A DNA stretch of 64,000 nucleotides from Eriocheir sinensis (Eukaryota > Arthropoda > Malacostraca > Decapoda > Varunidae). Under the pieces are notes generated by a model that made no database searches, was not told the origin of the DNA, and saw only the letters and a program-made list of their open reading frames with translations. Each line of letters begins with the position of its first letter. Within the stretch, counting starts at the first letter, position 1. The stretch covers positions 13,885,210-13,949,209 of the forward strand of contig NC_066513.1 of assembly GCF_024679095.1 (NCBI RefSeq), given 5' to 3'. Made by a program: the position numbers and the translations under genes. Shown piece by piece: positions 1-11,699 of this stretch.

Positions 1-349
1 CATGCTCCCTCGTCTCCCCTTCCACCTAACTCTTTTTCCACATTAAGACACTTCCAGCACATACATCCACTCCTCCCCATCCCTTACCTCCTCACCCTCC
101 CACTCATGTCTGTATTCACCTCCTCTCCACCCTCTCCCCCGCCCATTCCCCGCCCACGGCCAGCCCACACCCCGCCCGCGCTCTCCGTCCTTGGCCCCCT
201 TACCTGGCTGCCTTCGCCCCCTCACCTGGTGAAATGCACGCCCCTGTGATAAGGCGATGGCGTTGCTTTATTGAACCGGTTCAGATTTAAAGCCGAGGTG
301 GAGGTTGCCATGACAACGGTTAGAGAGGGAGGGTGTGATAGGAGCATGC

Positions 350-350
<1 letters not shown>
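1..350. other. Unassigned C-rich sequence
   Basis: C-rich on the + strand with runs of CCTC and CCCGCCC, then a short mixed stretch. No credible coding frame. Positions 286-311 share a short motif (GCCGAGGTGGAGGT followed by a GCC) with 44145-44168, possibly a remnant of an unrecognised repeat. Confidence 0.5.

Positions 351-424
<74 letters not shown>
351..424. repeat. (GT)n microsatellite
   Basis: Uninterrupted GT dinucleotide repeat of about 74 bp. The open frames across it encode only Val-Cys or His-Thr polymers and are not genes. Confidence 0.98.
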
Positions 425-425
<1 letters not shown>

Positions 426-576
426 CAAAAAATTCATTCCATATTCTAATTAATCTTAGTGGAATATTGTAATAATATTTATATAGGCGTATATATTTTT
501 TTCATGACAATAGCAATTAACGTGATTTTTTTAATAAAGGTAGAAATAGAAGGAACACTGGTACGGAAATCTAGGC

Positions 577-813
577 GATGTCAGTAAGTTTGCAGAGGAT
601 ACCAAGATCGGTAGAGTAATCACCAATAGAGTGGTGGACGAATGGAACAGGCTTGGGAGCCATGTTGTGAGTGCCAATACCATAGATGCATTTAAGAAGA
701 GGTTAGATAAAGCCATGGATGGTGAGGTAAGGTGGGGTTGAGTGTACAGGAGCTGCCTTGTATAGGCCAACCGGCCTCTTGCAGACTCCTTACGTTCTTA
801 TGTTCTTCTTATG
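577..813 (+). mobile_element. CR1-like LINE family A, 3' end with internal deletion
   Basis: A continuous frame at 577-741 reads a reverse transcriptase motif-C-like segment (SKFAEDTKIG) directly into the C-terminal signature NRVVDEWNRL and a final FKKRLDK block before TGA at 739-741. In the family B element of this window those two blocks lie roughly 240 codons apart, so this copy carries a large in-frame deletion. The first catalytic Asp of the usual FADD motif is Glu here. After the stop come GGCCTCTTGCAGACTCCT and TTCTTATG units at about 795-813, shared with the second family A copy at 56727-57094. Non-functional relic. Confidence 0.85.
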
Positions 814-1969
<1,156 letters not shown>

Positions 1970-2189
1970 CATTTAATCCTCACATATTTATTCATTTTTG
2001 TAAACATATTCGGTTCTTGCTTCACATCCTCCCATTCCTCCCTCCTCGCATCCACCCTTCGTTTCCCCCTCTACCTTCCACTCCTTTCAATTCCTCTCCC
2101 TACCTCTCCTCCCTCTCTCCCTCCCTTCCCCTCCTCTCTCATCCCCCCTCCTTACCTCTCCTCCCTTCCTCTGTGCCGCTGCAGTTAAA

Positions 2190-2956
2190 GTTGTCTGGTT
2201 AAAGTGCACGTTTTGCTAAGCAGCGACTTGTAAACACACGGAAGGAGGAACTGTAGAAGATATGACGGAAATCTTTGCCTCTGTAACTGTTCCTTATTTA
2301 CACTCGTGACTTCGGTTCCTTCAAGATTTCCAGGACTAGCTCATATGTTTAAATGGACCTTTGTATTGTCTTGCATAACTCCCACCGTGTGTTTTTATTA
2401 TTGTTTTGGTAGAGTGGCATTTAGGTAGGTTTTTTTTCCTCATATAGTCTCATTCCCTCCACTTCCTTACGTCTTTTCCTCCCTCTACCCTTCTCTCTCT
2501 CCCTTCCGCACTAATTCCTCTACCTCTGCGTATGACTTATTCCACACTTATAGCCAAATAATAATAATAATAAATTATGAGGAAACAAATTTGCTGTTTT
2601 CACACGTAATGCAATCTCGAGCTCATACCAAAATAAGTTTACCGAAAAATTCAAAAGGACAATCAGTAAAAGACATGGTTTAAAGCTACTCCAAACAACA
2701 CATACCATATACAAAACGCCGGTCATATATACACCTCGTGCGTTCTTGTACAGCTCTGCGTTTCCTGTTCTGCCCTCGCCGCCGCCGCGCTAGAGGAAAA
2801 ACGCAGGCCTTTCATTCTCTCTCATCGGATGCTGCAGGGTGTAATTTGTTTCCTCTCCCCGTGACGAACAAAGGTATCACGTGACCTTGAGTCCTTTACG
2901 CGAAATTACTCCGCCGCGGCCCCTGACGACACCCTCATCCTGCGCAGGAATAATGA

Positions 2957-2958
<2 letters not shown>
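2190..2958. other. Unassigned mixed-composition sequence
   Basis: About 770 bp of more complex sequence with no recognisable coding frame, RNA gene or repeat family. There is an AAT run near 2558-2575 and a locally CpG-containing stretch at about 2760-2945. Confidence 0.5.
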
Positions 2959-3042
<84 letters not shown>

Positions 3043-3127
3043 GCTTGTTTGTTTGTGTGTTTATAACTAGCAATACTAATGTTAATAGGGATAGCAACAA
3101 TAGTAAGAAAGTAATGGTTGTAGTAGC

Positions 3128-3161
<34 letters not shown>

Positions 3162-3252
3162 TAAGTAGTAGCAGCAGCAGTAGTAGTAGTAGTAGTAGTA
3201 CTAGTAGTAGAAGTAGTTGTAGTAGTAATAATAATAATAATAATAATAATGA
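2959..3252. repeat. Microsatellite cluster: (GT)n, then (AGT)n and (AAT)n
   Basis: (GT)n at 2959-3036. AGT-type trinucleotides with ACT, AGC and AAG interruptions run at about 3117-3226 and pass into AAT units to about 3252. Confidence 0.95.
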
Positions 3253-3764
3253 TGATGTTAATGATATGCTGATCGTCCGTGATTTTCTAAGTAATTATTT
3301 TTTCTTGGCTCACTGGGTTAGCAAACTCATTGGCCAATACAGATAATTAAATACAAATATAGGCATCGCTTGAAGTGTATTAAAGGGTTCATTAAATTGC
3401 CTCCTAATTGGCATATATTCTTTTAATGTGAAGTCACATACAGACTTTTTAAATAAATGGCTGTAATATTCTTTTCATGGTTTCTTTTACATAGATATAG
3501 TTATGATTTGACGCAGATAGATAAATAGATAGATAGATAAGTAGATAGGTAACATTTTATTTCCTCTTTATTATAGTTGTATTAGTATTATTGTTAGTGG
3601 TAGTACAAAAATAGTAGTAGAAGTTGTTATAGTAGTTGTTGTTGTTGCTGTTGTCAGTGTTATGGAAGTAAATCTACACATATGAGAGAGAGAGAGAGAG
3701 GGGCATTCAAAATAAGGGAAGCTTGATACCATGTTGACTTTCACCTTTAAAGAGACCACACGCG

Positions 3765-3766
<2 letters not shown>
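3253..3766. other. Unassigned AT-rich sequence
   Basis: AT-rich DNA with a short AGAT run (about 3518-3550), GTT/AGT trinucleotide patches and a short GA run near 3684-3700. No gene seen. Confidence 0.5.

Positions 3767-3838
<72 letters not shown>
3767..3838. repeat. (AC)n microsatellite
   Basis: AC repeat of about 72 bp preceded by an imperfect CGCGCACGC stretch. Confidence 0.97.
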
Positions 3839-3841
<3 letters not shown>

Positions 3842-4329
3842 GGTCGTTAGCTAATTATTTCAGTTTTTTGCAGTTCAGGATTCGTTTTAAATGCACCTTA
3901 GAATTATATAGCCTTTACTTCCCTTTCCTGCAGTATTTTCTTCCTTTAATTTTTTTTCCTCTTCTATTTTTTTAGTCGTCTTTTTTTTCTTCAATTCGTA
4001 TTCTCATTTTCTTCTATTGATTTTTTTTTTATTCTGTTTCTTTTATCGTTTCTATCATACCTTCTTCTCCTTCCTTTATTCTACCTCTTTTTCATTCTCT
4101 GTTTCATCTTTTATTTGCTTTCCATTTTTATCTATTTTTTTTCCCTCTATGTCTTGTTTTATCAGTTCTTTCCCAACGATATCCTTTTTTTTCATTTTCT
4201 TGTATCCTCATTTATTATTTCATCTTTCCTTTTATCCTTTCATCCCAAGTTCCTCTTCTTCCTTCATGGTACATCTCCTCTGACTCTAAGCCTCCATCTT
4301 TGTCAAATTGGGTTTCTTTAGCATCATTT

Positions 4330-5580
4330 CTCCGCGTATCCTCCTTCCATCTCTCCCTCTTTCCTGCATTTCGTATTTTTATATGATTTATGCGGGTTCT
4401 CTTATTCTTCTGTGACCTACTTACGCTTGTGCCTCCATCTCCGTCCCTCTTTTCCTCTCTTTCTCATGTTTTCTTCCTTTCTTCTTTATTCCTTTTTTTC
4501 CTACCAGCTTTCTCTTATTTTTCGTTATTTTCCGGCTTTCTTTTTTTGTCCTGTTACGATTATTCCTTCATCTCCATCATTCTTTTCTTTTCTTGATCAT
4601 GTTTTTCTTTCTTTCTTTCTTTTTCCTTTCTTGCCTACCAGCTTTTCTCTTATTTTCGTTATTTTCCGGCTTTCTTTTTTAGTTCTCTTACGTGTGTTCC
4701 TTCATCTCCATCTTCCTTATTATTCTTTTAGCTTGTTTTTCTTCCTTTCGTTCTTTTTTCCTTTTCCTTCCTACCAACCATTCTCTTTTTTTCACTATCT
4801 ATCGACATTCTTTTTTTTTCTCTCTTCCGTTTTGTTCCTCTCAATCATTGTTTTCCTTCCTTTACTTTTCTTTTTTCTTCCTCTTTTCTCTTCTTCCCTT
4901 TTCTGCCTACCAACCACCCTCTTCCTTTTTCTCATCGTCGCCTTTTATTACTCCTACTTATATTCCTCCATTTCCATCCGTCTTTTCCTTTTCTTTATCG
5001 TGTTTTTTCTTCCTTTCGTCTTTTTTTCCTTTCCTGCTCAACAGCTTTTCTCTCCTTTATCGTTATTTTCCGCCTTATATTCCGCCTTTCTTTTAGTTCT
5101 ACGTATGATCCTCCATTACCCTGTATCTTAATCTTCCTTCAGCGGTTTTTTTTCCTCTTTTTTTTTCTTTTCCTGCCCGTCAGCCATTCTCTTTTTTTTT
5201 CTCTATTTTCCGTGTTTTTAGTAATGTTACGGATGTCATTTCCTCTCCATCCGTCTTTACCTTTTTTTTGGCATTTTTTTCTTCCTCGTCCTTTTTTTTA
5301 CCTTCCTGTAGGCTTGACGTTATTTTGTTTTCTCTTTTTTTCTGTGTTTTTTTTTCAGTACTCCTACGTATGTCCTTCATCTCCATCCGTCTTTTCGTTT
5401 TCTTGCCGCTTTTTCTTCCTTTCGTATTTTTTTCCTCCTTCCCACTAGCCGTTTTCTTGTTTTTCCATCTGGCACTTTGCTTCTTCAGTACTCGTGTCTT
5501 TTTGCTCATTTCTCCTCCTTTCTTTCCTCTATTTCTATTTCTTACTGTTTACCCACTAACCGTTTTCTTTCTTCGCTTCA
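4330..5580. repeat. Degenerate T/C-rich tandem array, period ~135 bp
   Basis: A marker resembling CCTTCATCTCCATC recurs near 4432, 4566, 4700, 4838, 4970, 5110, 5245 and 5372, with TTTTCCTACCAGC-like and TTATTTTCCG-like blocks at matching places between markers. That gives at least eight diverged monomers of about 130-140 bp. The whole array is pyrimidine-rich on the + strand, which keeps several frames open (Phe/Leu/Ser-rich). These frames are array artefacts. Confidence 0.8.
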
Positions 5581-5589
5581 TTTGCTGTC

Positions 5590-6010
5590 TTGCTTCACTT
5601 GCACGTTTCTTCCTTCACCTTTCTTTTCTTTACCTTCATTCCTTGCTTACTGCACCACCTATTCTCTTTTTCAACTCTTTCTTTCATTCTCACCACAATA
5701 CCCACTCCCTTCACCTCATGTATCCTCCCCTCCCATTCTCCTTTCACCTTGTTCACTTTTCTCCCTTAACCTTTCTTTCCCTTATCTCAATTCCTCGTTA
5801 ACTGCCCCATTATTCTATTTACTCCTTCATTTATTTTATTCTCAACACCATTTCCCCCTAACCCTATGTCTCTTCCAATCCCATTCTCCTTTCTCCCTTA
5901 TCTGTTCATTATTCATTGTCTCATCTTATCTCCTTTCTATTTATCTCTCACCAGCATTCCCCCCTCCACCTCATGTCCTCCCCCTCCCATTTTCCTTCGC
6001 CCTCATCTGC
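5590..6010. repeat. C/T-rich tandem array, period ~110-150 bp
   Basis: A CCCTCCCATTCTCCTTT-like block recurs near 5727, 5876 and 5988 with CACCTCATGT or CCCTATGTC just upstream. Three diverged units continue the pyrimidine-rich array to the left. Confidence 0.65.
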
Positions 6011-6212
6011 ATGGTAAATAATATCTCAACGGGATCAATGGAGGCGACAAAAAAAGCCATTATGAAGTGATAGTGGCGTGGGAGGCATCGCGGAGGATTA
6101 AAGGACTGAGGAAAGTGTTGGATCCCTTATTCATGAAGGAGAGAACGTTTTATGCTAGCAATTAAGACGAGGAAGCGTTTGTAATTACGGCAGTTATGGA
6201 TACGGGTAGGGG
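6011..6212. other. Unassigned
   Basis: About 200 bp of non-repetitive DNA between two repeat blocks. Nothing recognised. Confidence 0.5.
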
Positions 6213-6250
<38 letters not shown>

Positions 6251-6720
6251 TACGGGGGTGTCTGCAGGGGCGCTTCAAAAGTCTGCCTCACCTTTCCGTC
6301 TCAGGACTTAAACTTTCTTACCTGTGTGAAAAATTGGATCCTCCTGGTCCTCTTCCTCCTCCTCCTCCTCCTCCTCCTCCTTCCGTCTTAGCGTCACCTC
6401 CTCTTCCTTTTTTTTCTCGTCCTCCTCTTCCTCTTTCTCCAACTCCTCCTCCTGCTCCTTTTCAAATTTCTTTCTTCTATTCTTTTTTTTGTTTTGTTTT
6501 CCATACTTATTTTCTCATTTATAGATAGATAGACTGATAGATAGATAAATAGATAGATACAGACAGACAGACATCATTTAGAAGGATAGGTGGATAGAGA
6601 GAGAGAGAGAGATTGGTTGATTAATTATATACACAGATAGATGGATGGGAAGATAGATAGATAGATACATACATACATACATACATACATACATGCATAC
6701 ATACATACATACACATATAC
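6213..6720. repeat. Microsatellite cluster: GA, CCT, AGAT, ACAG, CATA
   Basis: GA at about 6217-6246, CCT at about 6352-6380, AGAT/ATAG units at 6520-6560 followed by ACAG units, a GA run at 6597-6611, and CATA units at about 6663-6715. Short complex sequence separates the tracts. Confidence 0.9.
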
Positions 6721-7217
6721 TTTTTTGTTAGTCCTTTATATCAGTCGCGTTTGTCGTTTTTTTTTTTTCGTTTGTGCAATTTATATAAAAAAGTAATCAT
6801 AAACATTTCCAGCAGTTTTACTCCATGAGGAGGATGAATTGGAAGGGTAGAAAAATGTTTATTTGTCTGTCCGTCTGTTTGTCTGTCTGTCCGCGGTGTA
6901 TACAGAAGCGTTTCCACTTAAAGATTAAACTCATATGTTATTCTATGTTGAGAGAGAGAGAGAGAGAGAGAAATGCCCCGCCCCGCTGTGCCCCGCCTCT
7001 CAAGCACCCCTCCTCCTTCTGCCCCTTCTCGCCCCATCCCCCGTCGCCCTGCCCCGTCCTTACCTGTCCCCCCTTTCTACACTATTTACTTAACCTTTTT
7101 CCAGCTTTCCCCTACTTTATTTTTTTTTCATTCCCCTTGTCACATATATCATTTTTATCTACTATACGGTTTTCCTTTTCATCTATTTTAGTGTATACCC
7201 GTTTGTCATGTTTCATA
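6721..7217. other. Unassigned, with short GTCT and GA runs
   Basis: Contains a GTCT/GTCC run near 6862-6895 and a GA run at 6950-6971, then C-rich followed by T-rich sequence. No gene seen. Confidence 0.5.
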
Positions 7218-7290
7218 CACGTCCTCTTTCGTAAGGCGACGGAGATGAGCACCGAAGCCACGCGTAGCTATAACATACGTAACCAATATT
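7218..7290 (+). mobile_element. SINE 3' tail fragment
   Basis: Matches the 3' part of the SINE at 22960-23245: both read GCG, a GGAGATG block, GCACCGA, then GCG followed by AGCTATA. The tRNA-like head is absent. It is followed within about 20 bp by an A-run, as expected of a 5'-truncated SINE. Confidence 0.6.
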
Positions 7291-7374
7291 ATAAAAAAAA
7301 ATACATCTCATCTTTTCTCTACGTCGTTGTCCCGCGAAGCTTGTGTGTGTTAAGTGTCTGTGTGCCTGTATGAA

Positions 7375-7790
7375 TGTGTCCCTGTATACCTGCATGAAAG
7401 AAAGTGTCTACCTGTATGAATGTGTCCCTGTATACCTGCATGAAAGAAAGTGTCTACCTTTGTGAATGTGTCCCTGTATACTTGCATGAAAGAAAGTGTC
7501 TCTACCTGTGTCAATATGTCCATATATACCTGCATGAAAGAAAGTGTCTCTACCTGTGTCAATGTATCCATGTATACCTGCATGAAAGAAAGTGTCTCTA
7601 CCTGTGTCAGTGTATCCATGTATACCTGCATGAAAGAAAGTGTCTCCGTGTGCCTATGTGAAAGTGTCCCGTGTGCCTGTGTGGAAGTGTCCCCGTGTGT
7701 ACGTGAATGAATGAAAGTGTCACATTTACCTGTATGAAAGAAAGTGTCCCGTGTACCTGTGTGAAAGAAAGTATCCCCGTGTAAGTACCT
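7375..7790. repeat. 46/48-bp minisatellite
   Basis: TGCATGAAAGAAAGTGTC recurs at 7391, 7437, 7483, 7531, 7579 and 7627, giving periods of 46, 46, 48, 48 and 48 bp. The change comes from an extra TC (GTCTAC versus GTCTCTAC). Beyond 7650 the units decay but GTGTCCC and GAAAGAAAGT are still visible to about 7790. Open frames on both strands through the array are repeat artefacts. Confidence 0.95.
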
Positions 7791-7792
7791 GT

Positions 7793-7915
7793 GGTTTTTT
7801 TTTTTTTACTGTAAAGGAAACTGCTCATGGCTAAAAAAAAAATAATTGAGGTAGATAAAGCCAGCTGATCACTGCCCCTATGAAAGAGTGTATAAACAAA
7901 TGACCGAAAAGGAAT
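7793..7915 (+). mobile_element. DR2 dispersed element, copy 1
   Basis: T-run, then a block resembling GGAAACTGCTCATGGC, an A-run, CTGATCACTGCCCCTATGAA, and finally AATGACCGAAAAGG. The same order occurs in the copies at 35428, 41870, 52232, 63140 and 63665. No coding capacity. Class unknown; short and A/T-run-bounded, so SINE-like or MITE-like. Confidence 0.6.
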
Positions 7916-8307
7916 TGTAAAAAAAAGTGTGTTCTGTACTTGCGAAAGAAAATAATATACCCGGATCGCAGCCTGACGTCACCGGAGGGTCGTGTTCCGG
8001 CACCGTGACCTCGTTTGCAACCCGGATACAGTAACACGTGTGTATATTTTCCTTTTTTTTTATGGCGCTGAAATGACAATATACGTGTTTGGTTTAATGG
8101 CGCTTTGTTGTTTGTGCGCGTGTGTTTGTTTGTGTGTGTGTGCGTGTGTGTGTTTTCGCTCCCATTATTTCGTATACGTACATCGTGAATATTTTTGTTA
8201 GAATAAATTTACCATTTCGCGGCAGTTTCATACATCATTTAACGTTCAGATAAATAATGCAGTGAATAACTAACACGGAGGTCTATAAATACGTTGAGAG
8301 AGAGAGA
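7916..8307. other. Unassigned, CpG-containing
   Basis: About 390 bp of complex sequence with a CRE-like palindrome TGACGTCA at 7974-7981 and an imperfect GT-rich patch at 8108-8155. No coding frame is recognised. Confidence 0.4.
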
Positions 8308-8452
8308 ATCAGTCAGTCAGTCAGTTAGTTAGTCAGGCAGGCAGTCAGTTAGTCAGTCAGTCAGTTAGTCAATTAGTCAGCCAGTTAGTCAGTCAGTCAA
8401 TTAGTCAGTCAGTCAGTCAGTTAGTCAGGCGGTCAAGCAGTCAATTAGTCAG
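8308..8452. repeat. CAGT/TAGT tetranucleotide repeat
   Basis: About 36 units of TCAG or TTAG alternating irregularly (with TCAA and GGCA variants), preceded by a short GA run. Confidence 0.95.
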
Positions 8453-8759
8453 GAAAGAACATACAATTACCATCTTCACATCATCATTAGAGGAAGGAGA
8501 GAGAAAAAAAAAGACAGTTACATCATGTCATATTGTGTCCAAGGCTCCGCGGTGTTGTGGTAAACGCGCCTACCCATAAATTCCCAGGCGACGACTCAAC
8601 GTGCAGCACCAATAGCGTGTACCATTACCACCGCCACTAACCTTCCCTTTACCTATATTTATCGGTTCATCGCAAATCCACTTCTGGGGGCTGTAAATCT
8701 CCAGAGCAATTATTTCTTCCATTGCTATTCGTTGTCGGGCGTTGCGTTGTGTGGTTCTT

Positions 8760-8792
<33 letters not shown>

Positions 8793-9004
8793 CCCCTCCT
8801 TCCCTTCCCCCCATTTATGTTCACCCGGGGCTTTAAGGGCGACGGGTGCTCTTATTTGTAGGTGCTTCTCGTCCATGAACATCCCCGCAGACCCTTTCCC
8901 CGTAGCAGCTCGGGGTATAAACAGTGCTATGTCACGGCTGTCGATACGGAGAGAGAGAGAGAGAGCAGACTGAAAGATAAATCGAGGTTCTTAAAAAAAA
9001 AGGA

Positions 9005-9005
<1 letters not shown>
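8453..9005. other. Unassigned; possible degenerate tRNA-like segment
   Basis: 8540-8575 contains TGTTGTGGTAAACGCGCC, which resembles an A box of a tRNA-derived SINE, but no B box follows at the expected spacing. A CT run (8761-8792) and a GA run (8949-8964) lie further on. No gene supported. Confidence 0.35.

Positions 9006-9058
<53 letters not shown>
9006..9058. repeat. (AC)n microsatellite
   Basis: AC repeat of about 53 bp immediately after an A-run. Confidence 0.97.
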
Positions 9059-9061
<3 letters not shown>

Positions 9062-9169
9062 CCTACCTGTGACGAATACATAATGAATTAATCTCATGAA
9101 TGTTTACCTTTTATCGGATGTCGATTCTTCACACTTTATCTTCCTCGCTGCTCAAGCCGAATTTTACGT

Positions 9170-10255
9170 TCCTTATTTTTATTTTTATTTCTCCAACTAA
9201 AGAACAACATATAATTAGCATGTATCCGACGCACAGTATTAATGCTTCCAGAGCTATAATAATTCTCTCGTTGGTTTTGATACTGAAGTCTATGATAGGT
9301 AACTTAAGTCACTTATTGTTATTATTCTTATTTCTGTAGCTGCAAAATAACAAATAATTAGAACACATTAGACACATAATATTAATGTTTCCAGAGCTAT
9401 AATAATTCTCTCGTTGGGTTTAATATTGAAGTCTATAATTGGTAACTTAAATCACTGTTATTATTATTATTTTTTATTTATGTTGCTGAAAATAACAAAT
9501 AACTAGGCCTCATTAGACACATAATATTAATGTTTCCAGGGCTGTAATAATTATCTCGTTGGTTTTAATATTGAAGTCTATATTAGGTAACTTAAATCTC
9601 TGTTATTGTTATTATTTTCTTATTTTTGTAGCTGAAAATAACAAATAATTAGGACACATTAAACACATAATATTAATGTTTCCAGGTCTATCTCGTTATG
9701 TCGTTGGTTTTAATACTGAAGTCTATATTAGGTAACTTAAATCTCTGTTATTGTTATTATTCTTATTTCTGTAGATAAAAAATAAAAAATAATTAGGACA
9801 CATTAGACGCATATTATTGATGTCTCCAGTATTGCATCGTTCTTTTTTTTTTTAATACTGAAGTCTTAAATAGGTAACTCAAATCACTGTATTTCATTTT
9901 TTTTTATTTATGTTAGTAAAGAATAGCATACATTAGACACAAAATAATAATGTTTCCAGAATTGTACCGCTCCTTCGTTGGCCTTAATAGTGGTCAGAAA
10001 TAGTTAACTTAAATCACTGTTATTGCTATTATTTTTTTATTTGTGTAAGTAAAAAATAACAAATAATTAGCATACATTAGACACACAATAATAAAGTTTC
10101 CCGTATTGCATCGTTCCATCGTTGGCCTTAATTAATATTCAGTTTAAAATAGGTAACTGAAAATCACTGTTATTCCTGTTATTTGTGCAGTAAAAGAGTA
10201 ATATGTTTTGACCTTCCATCAGATTCATCGCATTAACGCATCCGGTATCGTTTCC
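9170..10255. repeat. ~144-bp AT-rich satellite-like array, 8 units
   Basis: The block ATTAATGTTTCCAG (variants ATTGATG, AATAATG, AATAAAG, ATTAACG) starts near 9238, 9381, 9526, 9672, 9816, 9946, 10090 and 10232, so the period is 142-146 bp with one unit of about 130 bp. Each unit also has TCGTTGG, GAAGTCTA, TAGGTAACTTAAATCACTG, an ATT-rich stretch and ACAAATAATTAG. Divergence rises toward the right. No coding capacity. Confidence 0.92.
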
Positions 10256-10410
10256 CGTCCTCGTCGAGCATAATAATCGAATCGGAACGTAATGCAGCAG
10301 TTCACTTTTCATTCAAGAGCACTCACCTATTTTTGCCGTGAGTTTTGTTATTATATGGATTCACAGTTACACATTTTCACCAAGGTTATTCTATTGGGTG
10401 TTGCGTCCTT
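10256..10410. other. Unassigned
   Basis: Short complex stretch between two arrays. Nothing recognised. Confidence 0.5.
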
Positions 10411-10715
10411 GGCCGTAATAGAGGATTAGAATAGAGGATTGAAATAGAGAATAGAGGATTGAAATAGAGAATAGAGGATTAGATTAAGGAATAGAGGATC
10501 AAAATAGAGAAGAATTGGTTATAAGAATAGAAGAGAATAGAGCATAGAAATTCAGAAAAGAGGATCAGAATGGAGGATAAAGGATCAAAATAGAAAAGAA
10601 TTGGTTATAAGAATAGAAGAGAATAGAGCATAGAAATTCAGAAAAGAGGATCAGAATGGAGGATAAAGGATCAAAATAGAGAGTAGAGAATAGAGGATCA
10701 GAGAAGAGGATCAGT
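10411..10715. repeat. ATAGAGGATT-type minisatellite with an 86-bp duplication
   Basis: Irregular units of AATAGAGGAT at 10411-10500 are followed by two copies of an 86-bp unit (10501-10586 and 10587-10672) that I see differing at a single base. The start of a third copy follows. Purine-rich on the + strand. Confidence 0.93.
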
Positions 10716-10812
10716 ACTATGCTGTCATAGGCCGAAATAGCGGATCCAAACCTATTACATCACTTCCACTCATAAGGATTTACTTCGGTTTTGTCATTAA
10801 TTCGGCGCCGTT

Positions 10813-10815
<3 letters not shown>

Positions 10816-10846
<31 letters not shown>
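10816..10846. repeat. (AC)n microsatellite
   Basis: Short AC repeat, followed within a few bases by the palindrome TGACGTCA at 10852-10859. Confidence 0.95.
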
Positions 10847-10848
<2 letters not shown>

Positions 10849-11039
10849 CGCTGACGTCACTGGTACCTTGGCGCATGATTGGCCGGCTATTAAAAGACTC
10901 GCTCCTCCAAATGTAGTCGAGGGAGTATAATGTCGGTATTTTTAGGCGTTGATGCAAGAGTGTGTACTATATACGGGACAATGCTGACGGGAATAGCAAC
11001 AACGTCTAGTATTTATAGTAGCAATGGCGGTGCTGGTGG

Positions 11040-11340
11040 GGGTGATGATGTTAGTGGTAAAAGCAGTTAGGAGGAGGAGGAGGAGGAGAAGGAGGAGAAA
11101 GACGAGGAGCAAGAGGAATAATATAAAAAAATATAGTAAAATTAGTTGATGTCGTAACCGTAGTAATTGTTAGAAGGAAAAAGAGGAGGTGAAGGAGGTG
11201 GACGAATACTAGAAGGAGAAAGAGAAAGACGAGGAGGACGTGGAATAATATAAAAAAAATGAAGTAAAATAAGTTGTAGTAGTAGTAAAAGCAGTAGTAG
11301 TAGTAGTAGTAGCAACACAGCATCAGTATCAGAATAAGTT

Positions 11341-11391
<51 letters not shown>

Positions 11392-11395
11392 ACGT
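11040..11395. repeat. GGA and AGT trinucleotide cluster
   Basis: GGA-rich at 11065-11110. A partly duplicated block (AATATAAAAAA followed by GTAAAAT) appears near 11120 and 11250. AGT repeats lie at 11275-11315 and 11341-11390. The frames over this encode Tyr/Leu/Thr polymers only. Confidence 0.9.
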
Positions 11396-11699
11396 GCATG
11401 GAGGAGGGGGAGAAAGTGGGAGGGGGAACGGGGGAGAGAAAGCACCTGTCGGGAAACACCAATTAGCGAGAACCACCTGTTGCCTCCATTCCTCCTCCTC
11501 CTCCTCTCTCCTTACACGTTCATCCATCCCTCCTCCTCCCTTCCTTTCTTCTCATCCTTGCTTCCTGCCTTCCTCATCTTCTCTCATCCTCTCTTAAATC
11601 CTCTATATCTCCCTCCGCCATAACGTTTTCTTTTTCTTGTGTTGCGTTTATGAATATATTATGCCAGACTATCATAGACGCTCCTTCCCTCCTTCCTTC

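Noticed and set aside
8540..8640. Possible second tRNA-derived SINE or tRNA gene
   Set aside because: Only an A-box-like GTGGTAAACGCG is visible. No B box at the right distance and no shared body with the 22960 SINE.
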